Shown one piece after another: positions 9,179 through 17,635 of a stretch of DNA of 37,370 bases. Positions within the stretch are counted from its first letter, which is position 1. Each line of letters starts with the position of its first letter. A model generated the notes under the pieces. The model was not told where the DNA came from, searched no databases, and was given only the letters and a program-made list of their open reading frames with translations. A program made the translations under genes and the position numbers. The DNA is from Saprospiraceae bacterium (GTDB taxonomy: Bacteria > Bacteroidota > Bacteroidia > Chitinophagales > Saprospiraceae), in contig JABDLO010000098.1 in the NCBI GenBank assembly GCA_013002995.1, forward strand, positions 1 to 37,370. Direction: 5' to 3'.

Positions 9179-9598
9179 TTGTCCCGATCGAAAGATAGGG
9201 GACGAATTGATTATGTAGAAAAACTCCAACCTGTGGGACAATTAAGATGGACATATCTTGATGACTTCGGTGGTAAATACAATGTAGGATTATACCACGG
9301 TGAAAATTCAGGCCACGTCATGCTGTATGTAAACTCCAGCATTGTCCTTATTGATTTTTCTATAAAAGACACTAAAAAATACTCCCTCTTCATAGGAGAA
9401 GAGCTCTGTGATTTAACACTGGAAAAGAAGAATGGGAATTTCTCCTATGGTCTAGTCCCTAATACAGAAGTAGATACCAGACTTAACCAGCTCCGGCGAC
9501 GCATTAATATCCGAGACAATATCAAGACTTGCTTTATGGGATTCTTGCTGGTTGTTCTTATTCTAAGTATAAACTTTTTCTTATCTAGCTGCAGTTAG
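9179..9598 (+). CDS. Small conserved-looking protein with C-terminal membrane anchor
   Basis: 139 aa from a TTG start at 9179, which gives the N terminus MSRSKDRGRIDYVE; no ATG is available before about residue 49, well inside the domain. The body is a compact beta-rich domain (LRWTYLDDFGGKYNVGLYHG, then VNSSIVLIDFSIKDT), followed by a charged helix with RRRINIRDN and a single hydrophobic segment of about 20 residues at the very C terminus ending in SSCS. That suggests a cytoplasmic domain tail-anchored in the membrane. I believe similar unnamed proteins occur in related bacteria but know no function. The gene stands alone, 62 bp before scpB. Confidence 0.6.
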   Translation: MSRSKDRGRIDYVEKLQPVGQLRWTYLDDFGGKYNVGLYHGENSGHVMLYVNSSIVLIDFSIKDTKKYSLFIGEELCDLTLEKKNGNFSYGLVPNTEVDTRLNQLRRRINIRDNIKTCFMGFLLVVLILSINFFLSSCS

Positions 9599-9660
9599 TA
9601 AGAACGATATCAATCCACCACTGTATATTTGCCAATACTTTTATCTATCGAAAGGATATA

Positions 9661-10272
9661 ATGGATTCTAATTTAATATTACATATTGAGGCTTTGATTT
9701 TTATTTCCAGGGATTCAATTTCAGAATCTGAAATAAAGGATACCCTAAATCATGCTTTTGAAACAAAGGTTCCTATCAAGGATATCACTGATGCAATTGA
9801 ACAGCTACAACAGAAATATCAGGCAGATGAATATGCCTTCGAGCTTGCTAGGATCGGAGGGGGATATAAATTCATAACCAAAGGCGCATATTACGATACA
9901 CTGGCCAGTTATCTTAAGCAATCCACCAAGAAGAGGCTTTCCACAGCAGCTCTGGAGACATTATCGTTAATTGCTTACAAGCAACCGGTGACCAAAAGTG
10001 AAATTGAAAAGATCAGAGGTGTTAATTGTGACTACAGCATCCAGAAACTTTTAGATAAAGAACTTGTTGAAATTACTGGAAGAAGCGACGGACCTGGAAG
10101 GCCCTTGATTTATGCAACGAGTCAGAAGTTCATGAATTACTTTGGAATCGCTGATCTGCATGAGTTACCTAAGACAAGAGATTTTAAAATAGCAGATCAG
10201 GAAATCGGAGAAGCGGCACCCATTGAAGAGTCCGCCTACATTATAAATTTATCAGAAGAAGAAGAAGAATGA
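9661..10272 (+). CDS. scpB: Segregation and condensation protein B (ScpB)
   Basis: ScpB forms the SMC-ScpA-ScpB condensin complex that compacts and separates chromosomes. The 203 aa protein has the two winged-helix domains of the family; the second carries the highly conserved LETLSLIAYKQPVT (98-111) followed by IEKIRG, and the wing segment GRSDGPGRPLIYATS (140-154). The tail is acidic (EEEEE), as often seen. ATG start at 9661. Its TGA overlaps the ATG of the next gene by four bases (ATGA), so translation of the DUF2480 gene is probably coupled. scpA and smc are not in the window. Confidence 0.95.
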   Translation: MDSNLILHIEALIFISRDSISESEIKDTLNHAFETKVPIKDITDAIEQLQQKYQADEYAFELARIGGGYKFITKGAYYDTLASYLKQSTKKRLSTAALETLSLIAYKQPVTKSEIEKIRGVNCDYSIQKLLDKELVEITGRSDGPGRPLIYATSQKFMNYFGIADLHELPKTRDFKIADQEIGEAAPIEESAYIINLSEEEEE

Positions 10273-10799
10273 ACAAAAAAGAAGATGTTTTAATTAATCG
10301 GGTTGCCAACAGTGGCCTGATCACCCTAAACCTCGAGGACCATTATCCTAAAAATGATATGGTCACCTTCGACATTAAGGATTATCTTTTTCACGAACTG
10401 ATACTGAAAGAAAAGGACTTCAGGATGGCTTTAAAAGAGCTCGACTGGCAACAATATCAAAATAAAATTCTCCTTGTTTTATGTTCTACGGATGCCATTA
10501 TTCCGGTATGGGCATACATGTTGATCACAGGATATGCTGAAGGGATTGCAGCAGATATATTTGCGGGAAGCAAAGAAGAATATCTTAAAGCTCATTACTA
10601 CAAAGTAATTAAGGATATGGATCTATCTGAGTATAAAGAAAAGAGAATTGTAATTAAAGGATGTAGCAATCGTCCGGTCCCTGCAGCTGCATATCTTCAG
10701 CTGACTCAAGGACTCAAACCACATGCTCAGAGCATCATGTACGGAGAACCCTGTAGTACCGTTCCAATATTTAAGAGACCACGTTCGTTAAAAAAGTAG
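10269..10799 (+). CDS. DUF2480 family protein
   Basis: 176 aa cytoplasmic protein without signal peptide or membrane segment. The start (VLINRVANSGLITLNLEDHYP, here split by small differences) and the segment FDIKDYLFHELILKEKDFR fit DUF2480, an uncharacterised family confined largely to Bacteroidota. The C-terminal part contains GCSNRPVPAAAYLQLTQGLK and a closing SIMYGEPCSTVPIFKR. The start codon overlaps the scpB stop by four bases, which hints at a link with chromosome segregation, but this is inference. A strong terminator follows directly. Confidence 0.75.
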   Translation: MNKKEDVLINRVANSGLITLNLEDHYPKNDMVTFDIKDYLFHELILKEKDFRMALKELDWQQYQNKILLVLCSTDAIIPVWAYMLITGYAEGIAADIFAGSKEEYLKAHYYKVIKDMDLSEYKEKRIVIKGCSNRPVPAAAYLQLTQGLKPHAQSIMYGEPCSTVPIFKRPRSLKK

Positions 10800-10806
10800 A
10801 AAAGTT

Positions 10807-10844
10807 AAAAGCCCTTTGTGATATGTCAAAGGGCTTTTTATTTT
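10807..10844 (+). terminator. Intrinsic terminator after scpB-DUF2480
   Basis: Perfect 12-bp stem: arm AAAAGCCCTTTG at 10807-10818, an 8-base loop, and arm CAAAGGGCTTTT at 10827-10838, followed by a T-rich tract. It closes the scpB operon. Confidence 0.9.
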
Positions 10845-10909
10845 CGTATAATTATCATAGAAGTGTTTTTACAAGAAAACTACTACCTAACCTTTTAATT
10901 TCGATTATA

Positions 10910-11824
10910 ATGGAAAGAAGATTTTCAATATTTGCTTTTGGTGCAGCTCTAATATTTACAGCACTCATTACCTTATCATATACAATGGAAGGTACTGAAG
11001 AAGAAGTAGTCTCAAAGGTGGAAAATTTTGATTTGCCACAGATTGTGAAACCCATAAAGCTTAAAAGTGTATATACCTGGGCTGGAGAAGAAGTTCCAAA
11101 CACGCCTGATACCAGGGAGCGGATTGACAGGGAATTACTTGTGAATGCTTACTGGCACAGCTCTACCATACTGAACATTAAAATGGCAAATAAATATTTT
11201 CCCACCATAGAACGGATTCTGGCAGAAGAAGGCGTACCCGATGACTTCAAGTACCTGGCTGTTGCAGAAAGTAACCTGAGAAATGTCACTTCATCAGCAA
11301 GCGCCAAGGGGTATTGGCAATTCAGGAAGCTAGCCGGAAAAGAGTGGGGTCTAGAAATCAATAGTGAAGTAGATGAAAGGTACCACATCGAGAAGTCCAC
11401 CAGGGCAGCAGCTAAATATCTCAAGTGGTTAAAAAGAAAATTTGGGACCTGGAACACTGCTTCTGCAGCTTACAATGTAGGGCCTACTAATATGACACGT
11501 CTACTCAGGTCTCAAAAAGAAGAAAGCTTTTATGATCTGAATATCAATGAAGAAACCTCGAGATATCTCTTTAGATTGATCGCCTTTAAAGAAATATTGA
11601 GTAATCCTTCTGCTTTTGGGTTTTATATTGACCAGGAGGACCTCTATGAACCTATTGATAATGTATACACCGTTGAAGTAAGTGAGTCCATAACCAGTAT
11701 GAAGGATTTTGCCGCGAAATACGGAATTTCATACAGAACCCTGAAATATTATAACCCTTGGTTGATTGACAACAAACTTACAGTGAAGAAAAACACCTAT
11801 TATATCAACATTCCCCGGACCTGA
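10910..11824 (+). CDS. Lytic murein transglycosylase with LysM-like tail (MltD type)
   Basis: The enzyme cleaves peptidoglycan glycan strands in the periplasm. Numbering from the ATG at 10910 (304 aa): an N-terminal signal or anchor helix (FSIFAFGAALIFTALITLSY), a linker, then the GH23 domain with catalytic Glu120 in AVAESNL, the SAKGYWQF segment at 131-138 and AYNVG at 187-191. The last ~50 residues (from VYTVEVSESITSM to YINIP) look like one LysM wall-binding module. A longer frame opens at 10823 but would begin inside the terminator hairpin and put 29 residues before the signal helix, so the internal ATG is preferred. Independent transcription is likely, given the terminator in front. Confidence 0.9.
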   Translation: MERRFSIFAFGAALIFTALITLSYTMEGTEEEVVSKVENFDLPQIVKPIKLKSVYTWAGEEVPNTPDTRERIDRELLVNAYWHSSTILNIKMANKYFPTIERILAEEGVPDDFKYLAVAESNLRNVTSSASAKGYWQFRKLAGKEWGLEINSEVDERYHIEKSTRAAAKYLKWLKRKFGTWNTASAAYNVGPTNMTRLLRSQKEESFYDLNINEETSRYLFRLIAFKEILSNPSAFGFYIDQEDLYEPIDNVYTVEVSESITSMKDFAAKYGISYRTLKYYNPWLIDNKLTVKKNTYYINIPRT

Positions 11825-11832
11825 TATTGACC

Positions 11833-11908
11833 ATTCCAATTACTGGAATTAATTGGATATTTTAGGAAAATAGACTTATTTCATGCACCTTCGCACACTT
11901 AATGTGCA
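11833..11908. other. Small dyads before the M16 gene
   Basis: Two weak inverted repeats lie between the transglycosylase and the M16 gene: ATTCCA/TGGAAT at 11833-11849 (5-base loop), and a nested pair at 11883-11908 (ATGCAC/GTGCAT around GCACA/TGTGC). The first could be a weak terminator without a good T tract; the second could fold in the leader of the M16 gene. Neither is certain. Confidence 0.3.
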
Positions 11909-11959
11909 TCTCAATACGTATGTATATTATCTGAAATCAAATCGAATAAATCCATTAAA

Positions 11960-14824
11960 ATGACAAAGAATATCATACTGGCATTCAGCCTGATATTGAC
12001 CATTGTTGCTTGTTCTAAGAAAGTGGCCGTAATAGACCCACAAGAAGAGCAGGTACAATCTAAGGTTACTGAAACTAAATCATTAACTGAAATTCCTAAA
12101 GATGAGAGATTGATTTCCGGTGTACTGGAAAATGGGATGAAATACTATATTCAGCAAAACGCAAAGCCTGAGAACAGAGCAGAACTCAGACTTGTAGTAG
12201 ATGCAGGATCAGTCCTTGAAGATGAAGACCAATTGGGATTGGCCCACTTCGTTGAGCATATGGCCTTTAACGGAACTAAGAATTTTAACAAGCAGGAATT
12301 GGTCAATTATCTTGAAAGTGTAGGAACCCGCTTTGGGCCTGACCTAAATGCCTATACATCATTTGATGAGACCGTGTATATGTTGCAAGTTAGGACAGAT
12401 AGCATGGAATTATTCGATAAGGGAATGTTGATCATTAGTGACTGGGCATCCGGAGTGAGCTTTGAGCATCAGGAAATTGATAAAGAAAGAGGTGTTGTAG
12501 AGTCAGAATGGAGGAGCAGATTATCACCTGAACAAAGGATGCAGAAGATCACCTTCCCCATACTCTATGAAGGATCGAGATACGCTGAAAGATTACCAAT
12601 AGGTGATCCGGAAATCATCAACAACGCTGATTATTCTTCAGTAAAGAGATTTTATCGAGACTGGTATCGACCTGATCTGATGGCAGTTGTTGTCGTAGGT
12701 GATATCGACCCTATGGATGTTGAAAGTAAAATCAAAAGCCTTTTCAGTCCTATCCCTCAGCCACTTTCACCGAGAAACCGTGAAAGATATAATGTGCCGG
12801 CTGTACCAGGAACATCCGTTGCCATCGCTTCAGATAAGGAAGCATCCTTTACCAATGTGCAGATCATGACCAAGCTTCCTAAGATTAAAACCAAGGACCT
12901 GGATGATTATAGAGAATCTTTGAAGCGGTCCATGTACAATGGAATGTTGAGCGCCAGGCTTTCTGAAATCGGTCAGGAAGCTAATCCTCCTTTCATTTTT
13001 GCATCCTCAGGATATGGTGGCAATGTAGGTGATATAGATGCCTATTCGTCATTTGCGATGGTACCAGAAGGGAAAGCTGATGAAGCACTGGAAAGATTAT
13101 TGGTCGAAAACAAAAGGGTACTTGACCATGGATTCACAGAAGGAGAGCTTGAAAGACAAAAGAAGAGAATGATGGAAAGTGCGGAACGTAGATATAAGGA
13201 AATGGATAAGACCAATAGCGGATCTCTGGCTATGAGATATGTTTACCACCATCTCAATGATAGCCCCATCCCTTCTCCTGCACAGATCGTAGAATTATAT
13301 GAAAAGTATCTTCCAAACATCGATGTTTATGAAGTCAATGCACTTCCGGAACAATGGATTACTGATGAAAACAGAGTAGTTGTCATTACGGGACCTGAAA
13401 AACAAAGCAATCCTCTGCCTACAGAAGATGAGGTAAGGGCCATTCTTGAAAAGGCTTCATCAATCTCTTTAGAACCTTATGAAGATGAAGTAATAGAAGG
13501 TCCTCTGCTAGATGTAGAGTTGAGTACGGTAGCAATAGAAAAAGAAATACTCAATGAAGCCACTAATATTCTTCAATTAACCCTGGCCAATGGAGTAAAA
13601 GTAAACTTGAAGTCAACAGACTTCAAAAACAATGAGGTCCTTCTATCAGCAACCAGTGAAGGCGGTTCTTCATTATACAGTGATGAAGAATATTTTAATG
13701 CTTATGCTGCTGCAAGTATCGTAAGGGAATCAGGAATCGGTAAGTTTACTAATGTCCAGCTGCAGAAATTAATGTCCGGGAAGTCAGCTAATGTCAGCCC
13801 TTTCATAGGAAGTTATAGTGAAGGTATGTCAGGATATGCCACTCCTGAAGATGTAGAAGAAATGTTTAAGATGGTATATCTGTACTTCACTGACATCAGA
13901 AATGACAAGGAAGCATTTGAGTCATATATTACCAAGCAATTGGGGATATATGAAAACCTGAAAGCAAATCCTAATTTCTACTTTTCTGACTATGTCAATA
14001 AAATCAAATACAGGAATAATCCAAGGGTGGGATTTCCTTCAGAACAAAAATGGAAAAGCGTAAATCATGAGGAAGCACTTACGATGTACAAGGATCGATT
14101 TGCAGATGCTTCAGATTTTACTTTTACCATCGTAGGAGCGTTCGATGTAGAGGAAATGAAAATGCTTACGCAAAAATATTTAGGAAATCTACCTTCAATT
14201 AATCGGGAAGAAACTTACAACGATCTGGGCCTCATCCCAATTTCCGGAAATATTAATAAAAGAATTAAAAAAGGTGAGGCTCCTAAGACCCAGGTTCAAA
14301 TGTATTACCATGGGCCTTTTGAGTACAATGAGGATAATAGCTATCGATTGAGTTCTATGATTGAATACATGAGAATTAAATTACGTGAGGAGCTAAGAGA
14401 AGATAAAGGAGGCGTTTATGGTGTGAATATCTACGGTGGAGGCAGCAAGATGCCAAATGAAGTTTACAACATCACCATTTCCTTCAATAGTGATCCCGGA
14501 AGAACAGATGAATTAATTGAAGCCGCTAAAGCTGTTATCCAGACAGCTAAACGAGAAGGACCTTCAGAAGAAGACCTAAATAAGGTTAAGGAGATCCAAA
14601 GACAGGCCAAGATTAAGAACATGAAAGAAAACAGATATTGGTCGCGCCAGATAGAGAGCAAGATCAGGTATGAACAAGACCTTGAATCAATCATGATGCC
14701 GGCATTTGAGTTAAAGCTTAATTCTCTGACAACTGAAGACATCAAAGATTATGCAAGAAAGTATTTCAGTTCTAATAATTATATGCAGATCGTTATGGAT
14801 CCAGCAGATAAGCCACAGAATTAG
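11960..14824 (+). CDS. M16 zinc metallopeptidase, lipoprotein
   Basis: A pitrilysin-type protease of 954 aa with the two homologous halves typical of the family. The N terminus is a lipoprotein signal ending in IVAC, so Cys18 is lipidated and the enzyme faces the periplasm or outer membrane. The inverted zinc motif HFVEH (96-100) holds His96, Glu99 and His100; the third ligand is Glu176 in KERGVVESEW, at the expected ~76-residue distance. The C-terminal half (from about 530) lacks the zinc motif and keeps the substrate-side segment EDKGGVYGVN, as in active members. Single gene with its own terminator. Family members degrade peptides or imported substrates; the physiological target is unknown. 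Confidence 0.93.
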   Translation: MTKNIILAFSLILTIVACSKKVAVIDPQEEQVQSKVTETKSLTEIPKDERLISGVLENGMKYYIQQNAKPENRAELRLVVDAGSVLEDEDQLGLAHFVEHMAFNGTKNFNKQELVNYLESVGTRFGPDLNAYTSFDETVYMLQVRTDSMELFDKGMLIISDWASGVSFEHQEIDKERGVVESEWRSRLSPEQRMQKITFPILYEGSRYAERLPIGDPEIINNADYSSVKRFYRDWYRPDLMAVVVVGDIDPMDVESKIKSLFSPIPQPLSPRNRERYNVPAVPGTSVAIASDKEASFTNVQIMTKLPKIKTKDLDDYRESLKRSMYNGMLSARLSEIGQEANPPFIFASSGYGGNVGDIDAYSSFAMVPEGKADEALERLLVENKRVLDHGFTEGELERQKKRMMESAERRYKEMDKTNSGSLAMRYVYHHLNDSPIPSPAQIVELYEKYLPNIDVYEVNALPEQWITDENRVVVITGPEKQSNPLPTEDEVRAILEKASSISLEPYEDEVIEGPLLDVELSTVAIEKEILNEATNILQLTLANGVKVNLKSTDFKNNEVLLSATSEGGSSLYSDEEYFNAYAAASIVRESGIGKFTNVQLQKLMSGKSANVSPFIGSYSEGMSGYATPEDVEEMFKMVYLYFTDIRNDKEAFESYITKQLGIYENLKANPNFYFSDYVNKIKYRNNPRVGFPSEQKWKSVNHEEALTMYKDRFADASDFTFTIVGAFDVEEMKMLTQKYLGNLPSINREETYNDLGLIPISGNINKRIKKGEAPKTQVQMYYHGPFEYNEDNSYRLSSMIEYMRIKLREELREDKGGVYGVNIYGGGSKMPNEVYNITISFNSDPGRTDELIEAAKAVIQTAKREGPSEEDLNKVKEIQRQAKIKNMKENRYWSRQIESKIRYEQDLESIMMPAFELKLNSLTTEDIKDYARKYFSSNNYMQIVMDPADKPQN

Positions 14825-14845
14825 GAAGTAAATAAGCACTTAAAA

Positions 14846-14886
14846 ATAAAGGGAAATGCTGCATAAGTATTTCCCTTTATTTTTTT
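14846..14886 (+). terminator. Terminator after the M16 gene, possibly bidirectional
   Basis: Perfect 12-bp stem: ATAAAGGGAAAT at 14846-14857 and ATTTCCCTTTAT at 14869-14880, with an 11-base loop, followed by a run of T. On the minus strand the stem is followed by TTTTTAAG, so it may also stop the convergent ferredoxin transcript. Confidence 0.85.
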
Positions 14887-15208
14887 AACTCACAGGAGCC
14901 AATTTAATCTCAATCCCATCAATATCAGGATTTACTCTTATCTGACATCCTAGTCTTGAATTATCTTCTACAAAGAATGCCTGATCCAACATGTCTTCTT
15001 CATCTTCAGATGGTTCGGGTAATTCATGGTCAGATTCAACATACATATGACAGGAAGCACAGAGAGCCATTCCTCCACAAATCCCTTCTACAGGCAATTC
15101 ATATGACCGACATACTTCCATGAGGTTTAAACCCATACCTAAAGGTGCTTCAAGGTTGTGTTCCACTCCCTCTCTGTCCGTAACTTTGATTTTGATATTG
15201 TCATCCAT
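14885..15208 (-). CDS. 2Fe-2S ferredoxin, adrenodoxin-like
   Basis: Small electron carrier of 107 aa. The cluster ligands are Cys44, Cys50, Cys53 (C-x5-C-x2-C in ICGGMALCASCH) and Cys88 in RLGCQI, the adrenodoxin/putidaredoxin arrangement, followed by the usual acidic interaction region. The start at 15208 is chosen because AGGAG lies seven bases before it; a further ATG at 15229 in frame would overlap the upstream gene. It lies 4 bp after the ferredoxin reductase gene in the same direction, so the two form a redox pair. The terminator at 14846-14886 closes the unit. Confidence 0.92.
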   Translation of the reverse strand: MDDNIKIKVTDREGVEHNLEAPLGMGLNLMEVCRSYELPVEGICGGMALCASCHMYVESDHELPEPSEDEEDMLDQAFFVEDNSRLGCQIRVNPDIDGIEIKLAPVS

Positions 15209-15212
15209 AACT

Positions 15213-16223
15213 TTACTCCTCGAATCCATTCACCCCGGCAACCGTCGTGTATTTAAAACTTAGCTTCTGATCAGGATAGATATATTTAAATGCAGACTGA
15301 GCCATCAAGGTTCCTTCGTGGAATCCGCAAAGTATTAATTTTAATTTACCTGGGTAGGTATTAATATCCCCAATAGCGTAAATTCCAGGAATTCCGGTAC
15401 TGTAATCCCTGGTATCTACAACGATGGCATTTTTGTCAATATTTAACCCCCACTCACCGATGGGTCCCAACTTGGGAGAAAGACCGAATAAAGGAATGAA
15501 ATTATCTACTTCCTGTGCAAATTCTCCCATTTCCTTTTGCTTCACAACTACTTCCTTTAATACCCCATTCCCATTTAATCCTATGGCCTGAGCCTCAGTG
15601 ATGAGATTAACCTTTTTATCCTTTGCAAGTTGCATCACTTTTTCTACACTGTCAAGAGCTCCCCTGAAACTTTTCCTTCTATGAATGAGTGTAACCTCTT
15701 CAGCAATGTCGCTGAGCAAGATGGTCCAATCAAGAGCAGAATCTCCTCCTCCTGCAATTAAGAGCTTCTTACCTTTATACACAGCAGGATCCCTGATGAT
15801 ATAGTCAATCCCTTTATCTTCAAATTCTTCAATTCCTTCAATAGGTGGCTTGCGAGGTTCAAAACATCCAAGACCACCCGCAATTGCAATTACTGGGGCT
15901 TCAATCTGTGTGCCGCGGTTGGTAGTAACACGATACATTTTTTCTCCAACCTTATCCAACTTCTCCGCTCTTTCACCAAGGGTAAATCCCGGCTTAAAGG
16001 GGGCAATTTGCTCCAATAAGTTATCGACCAATTCTCCGGCCAGGATGCTTGGGTAGCCTGGGATATCATAGATGGGCTTCTTGGGGTAGATTTCTGTTAA
16101 TTGTCCACCAGGTTGTCCCAGTGCATCAACCAGGTGACACTTTAATTTCAAAAGTCCTGCTTCGAATACTGTAAACAATCCAACCGGCCCGGCCCCTATT
16201 ATGAGAATGTCTGTTTTAATCAT
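15213..16223 (-). CDS. Ferredoxin--NADP reductase, thioredoxin-reductase-like type
   Basis: 336 aa FAD enzyme that moves electrons between NADPH and ferredoxin. The FAD-binding motif GAGPVG is at 10-15, the NAD(P)-binding motif AGGGDSALDW at 157-166 and the second FAD motif around YAIGDINTYPG near 290. The redox CxxC of thioredoxin reductase is absent, which places it in the ferredoxin reductase type 2 group (YumC-like). ATG start at 16223 with a TATTTTTG box directly upstream. The ferredoxin gene follows after 4 bp, which supports the assignment by context. A Crp/Fnr-like dyad lies about 70 bp upstream. Confidence 0.9.
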   Translation of the reverse strand: MIKTDILIIGAGPVGLFTVFEAGLLKLKCHLVDALGQPGGQLTEIYPKKPIYDIPGYPSILAGELVDNLLEQIAPFKPGFTLGERAEKLDKVGEKMYRVTTNRGTQIEAPVIAIAGGLGCFEPRKPPIEGIEEFEDKGIDYIIRDPAVYKGKKLLIAGGGDSALDWTILLSDIAEEVTLIHRRKSFRGALDSVEKVMQLAKDKKVNLITEAQAIGLNGNGVLKEVVVKQKEMGEFAQEVDNFIPLFGLSPKLGPIGEWGLNIDKNAIVVDTRDYSTGIPGIYAIGDINTYPGKLKLILCGFHEGTLMAQSAFKYIYPDQKLSFKYTTVAGVNGFEE

Positions 16224-16228
16224 GCTTG

Positions 16229-16236
16229 CAAAAATA
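16229..16236 (-). promoter_or_regulatory. Candidate -7 box for the ferredoxin reductase operon
   Basis: Minus-strand TATTTTTG fully matches TAnnTTTG and is five bases before the ATG at 16223, implying a very short leader. No TTG is seen at the -33 distance. Confidence 0.35.
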
Positions 16237-16291
16237 TCGGTTTAATCCTAATTATTAAATGGTGAAATACCTAAAATCAGTTTTATTTGTC

Positions 16292-16307
16292 GGTGATTTC
16301 TATCACA
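16292..16307. promoter_or_regulatory. Crp/Fnr-type operator candidate
   Basis: The dyad GGTGA-N6-TCACA matches nine of ten fixed bases of the Crp consensus TGTGA-N6-TCACA, and its core TGAT-N4-ATCA equals the inner part of the Fnr consensus. It sits between the divergent ferredoxin reductase and esterase genes. A Crp/Fnr-family regulator is encoded at 28739-29425 in this window; whether it binds here is not known. Confidence 0.35.
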
Positions 16308-16345
16308 GACGTGCCTGATATCAACCATCAACAAGATCATTTACC

Positions 16346-16368
16346 AGGACAAATGTGCAAATTGTCCT
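16346..16368. promoter_or_regulatory. Perfect 7-bp dyad upstream of the esterase
   Basis: Arms AGGACAA (16346-16352) and TTGTCCT (16362-16368) flank a 9-base centre. It lies 70 bp before the esterase ATG at 16438. It could be an operator or a leader hairpin; there is no T tract, so it is not a classical terminator. Confidence 0.35.
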
Positions 16369-16437
16369 TTAAATATCCATTCAAAAGACAACTCATAACT
16401 AAGTAAAATGGTTCTAATAGGACAGAAAACAAACTAC

Positions 16438-17556
16438 ATGTCCAGAATTCTCATTTATTCTTTAATGATTCTTACCACATTTATATTGATCCAATGTGGC
16501 AAAGATGATCCTATTATAGAAATTCCGGAGGAGGAAATGGAGATGGAAAAAGACACCACAACAGGAGAAGAAAATATAGAAAGATTCTATCGTACAGATA
16601 ACTATATAGTTGATGACATTGCGGTAGAAGTTTACATTCCCAGTGATTATGATTCTACTCAACAATATCCGGTCATTTACCTGAATGATGGAGATTTAAT
16701 GGCTGAAGTATATGCTCAGATGATCAATTTTGAAGCAGATCCTTTTATCATGGTGGGGCTTTCTGATGATCGGAAAAGAGCGGAGCGGTTTTTACCTTAT
16801 TTTGACCAATGGGTTGAAGACAATGTAGGTGAATATACTCCCAAAGCAGATGAATATTCCAGATCCATTGTAGAAGAAGTAATACCATTTGTAGAGAGTG
16901 AATACAGCATTTTAGCCAGAAAGAGAGCTATTTTTGGAATATCATTTGGAGGAATCCATGCTACCTGGATTGCAATAAGGTACCCTCAGGTATTTTCTTT
17001 TGTAGGGGCGATATCTCCTTCTTATTGGGTGGCAGGGAAATCTATTTACAATGAGCCGCTATTCAAGTTAAATCCGGGGGGATTTAATATTCCGACTACT
17101 TTCTATATAGATCGTGGTACTGCTGAGTGGGAAAACTATTTAACTTTTATAGAATTATTGAAAGAGGAAGGCCTTGTGTATGGTCAGACCATCTATTATT
17201 ACGAAGTAATAGGTGCTGATCATGAGATGACAGATTGGACATTTAGAATTGAAGTTCCATTCCGATTATTTATGGAAGGTACAACGACTGCAACGGAAGT
17301 CAAAATGGATGTATCTTCTTATTGTGTAGAGATATGGGATGAGCCCGGAGTTAAATACGGTAGGATCAATCCACTTTTAACCTTTAACAATGGTGTGAAA
17401 TATTCTGCTACTTCAGAAGCAACTTACACCATCACACAAGGAACTGGTCAGGTTATTAATGACGGTAGTTATTTTATAAACCAGGGTACATCTTTAACCG
17501 TGGATGTTAAATACCAGGACTTTGAGACAACCATCGAATTGAACAAGTGTAATTAA
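16438..17556 (+). CDS. Alpha/beta-hydrolase esterase lipoprotein (esterase D / enterochelin-esterase-like)
   Basis: From the ATG at 16438 the protein is 372 aa and begins with a lipoprotein signal ending LIQC, so Cys20 is lipidated; an ATG at 16408 would add ten residues in front. An acidic linker follows, then a hydrolase domain with the nucleophile motif GISFG (167-171, Ser169), the SPSYW segment of the esterase D family, and a likely catalytic His262 in GADHEMTDW. The C-terminal ~90 residues form a separate beta-rich module with two cysteines (SSYCVEIW and the last residues KCN) that I do not recognise. Likely anchored in the envelope; the ester substrate is unknown. Read alone, divergent from the ferredoxin reductase operon. 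Confidence 0.8.
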   Translation: MSRILIYSLMILTTFILIQCGKDDPIIEIPEEEMEMEKDTTTGEENIERFYRTDNYIVDDIAVEVYIPSDYDSTQQYPVIYLNDGDLMAEVYAQMINFEADPFIMVGLSDDRKRAERFLPYFDQWVEDNVGEYTPKADEYSRSIVEEVIPFVESEYSILARKRAIFGISFGGIHATWIAIRYPQVFSFVGAISPSYWVAGKSIYNEPLFKLNPGGFNIPTTFYIDRGTAEWENYLTFIELLKEEGLVYGQTIYYYEVIGADHEMTDWTFRIEVPFRLFMEGTTTATEVKMDVSSYCVEIWDEPGVKYGRINPLLTFNNGVKYSATSEATYTITQGTGQVINDGSYFINQGTSLTVDVKYQDFETTIELNKCN

Positions 17557-17635
17557 TATCTGGTTAGATCAATCTTCTTATTGTAAGTCTTTTAGTTTAT
17601 ATTTATTGGTTTTATTGAACCGAGAGACATAGACT

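Noticed and set aside
11820-12004. Exact 16-base repeat CCTGATATTGACCATT at 11820 and 11989
   Set aside because: One copy covers the end of the transglycosylase gene and the other lies inside the M16 signal-peptide coding part. A single match of this length can arise by chance and no third copy was seen.
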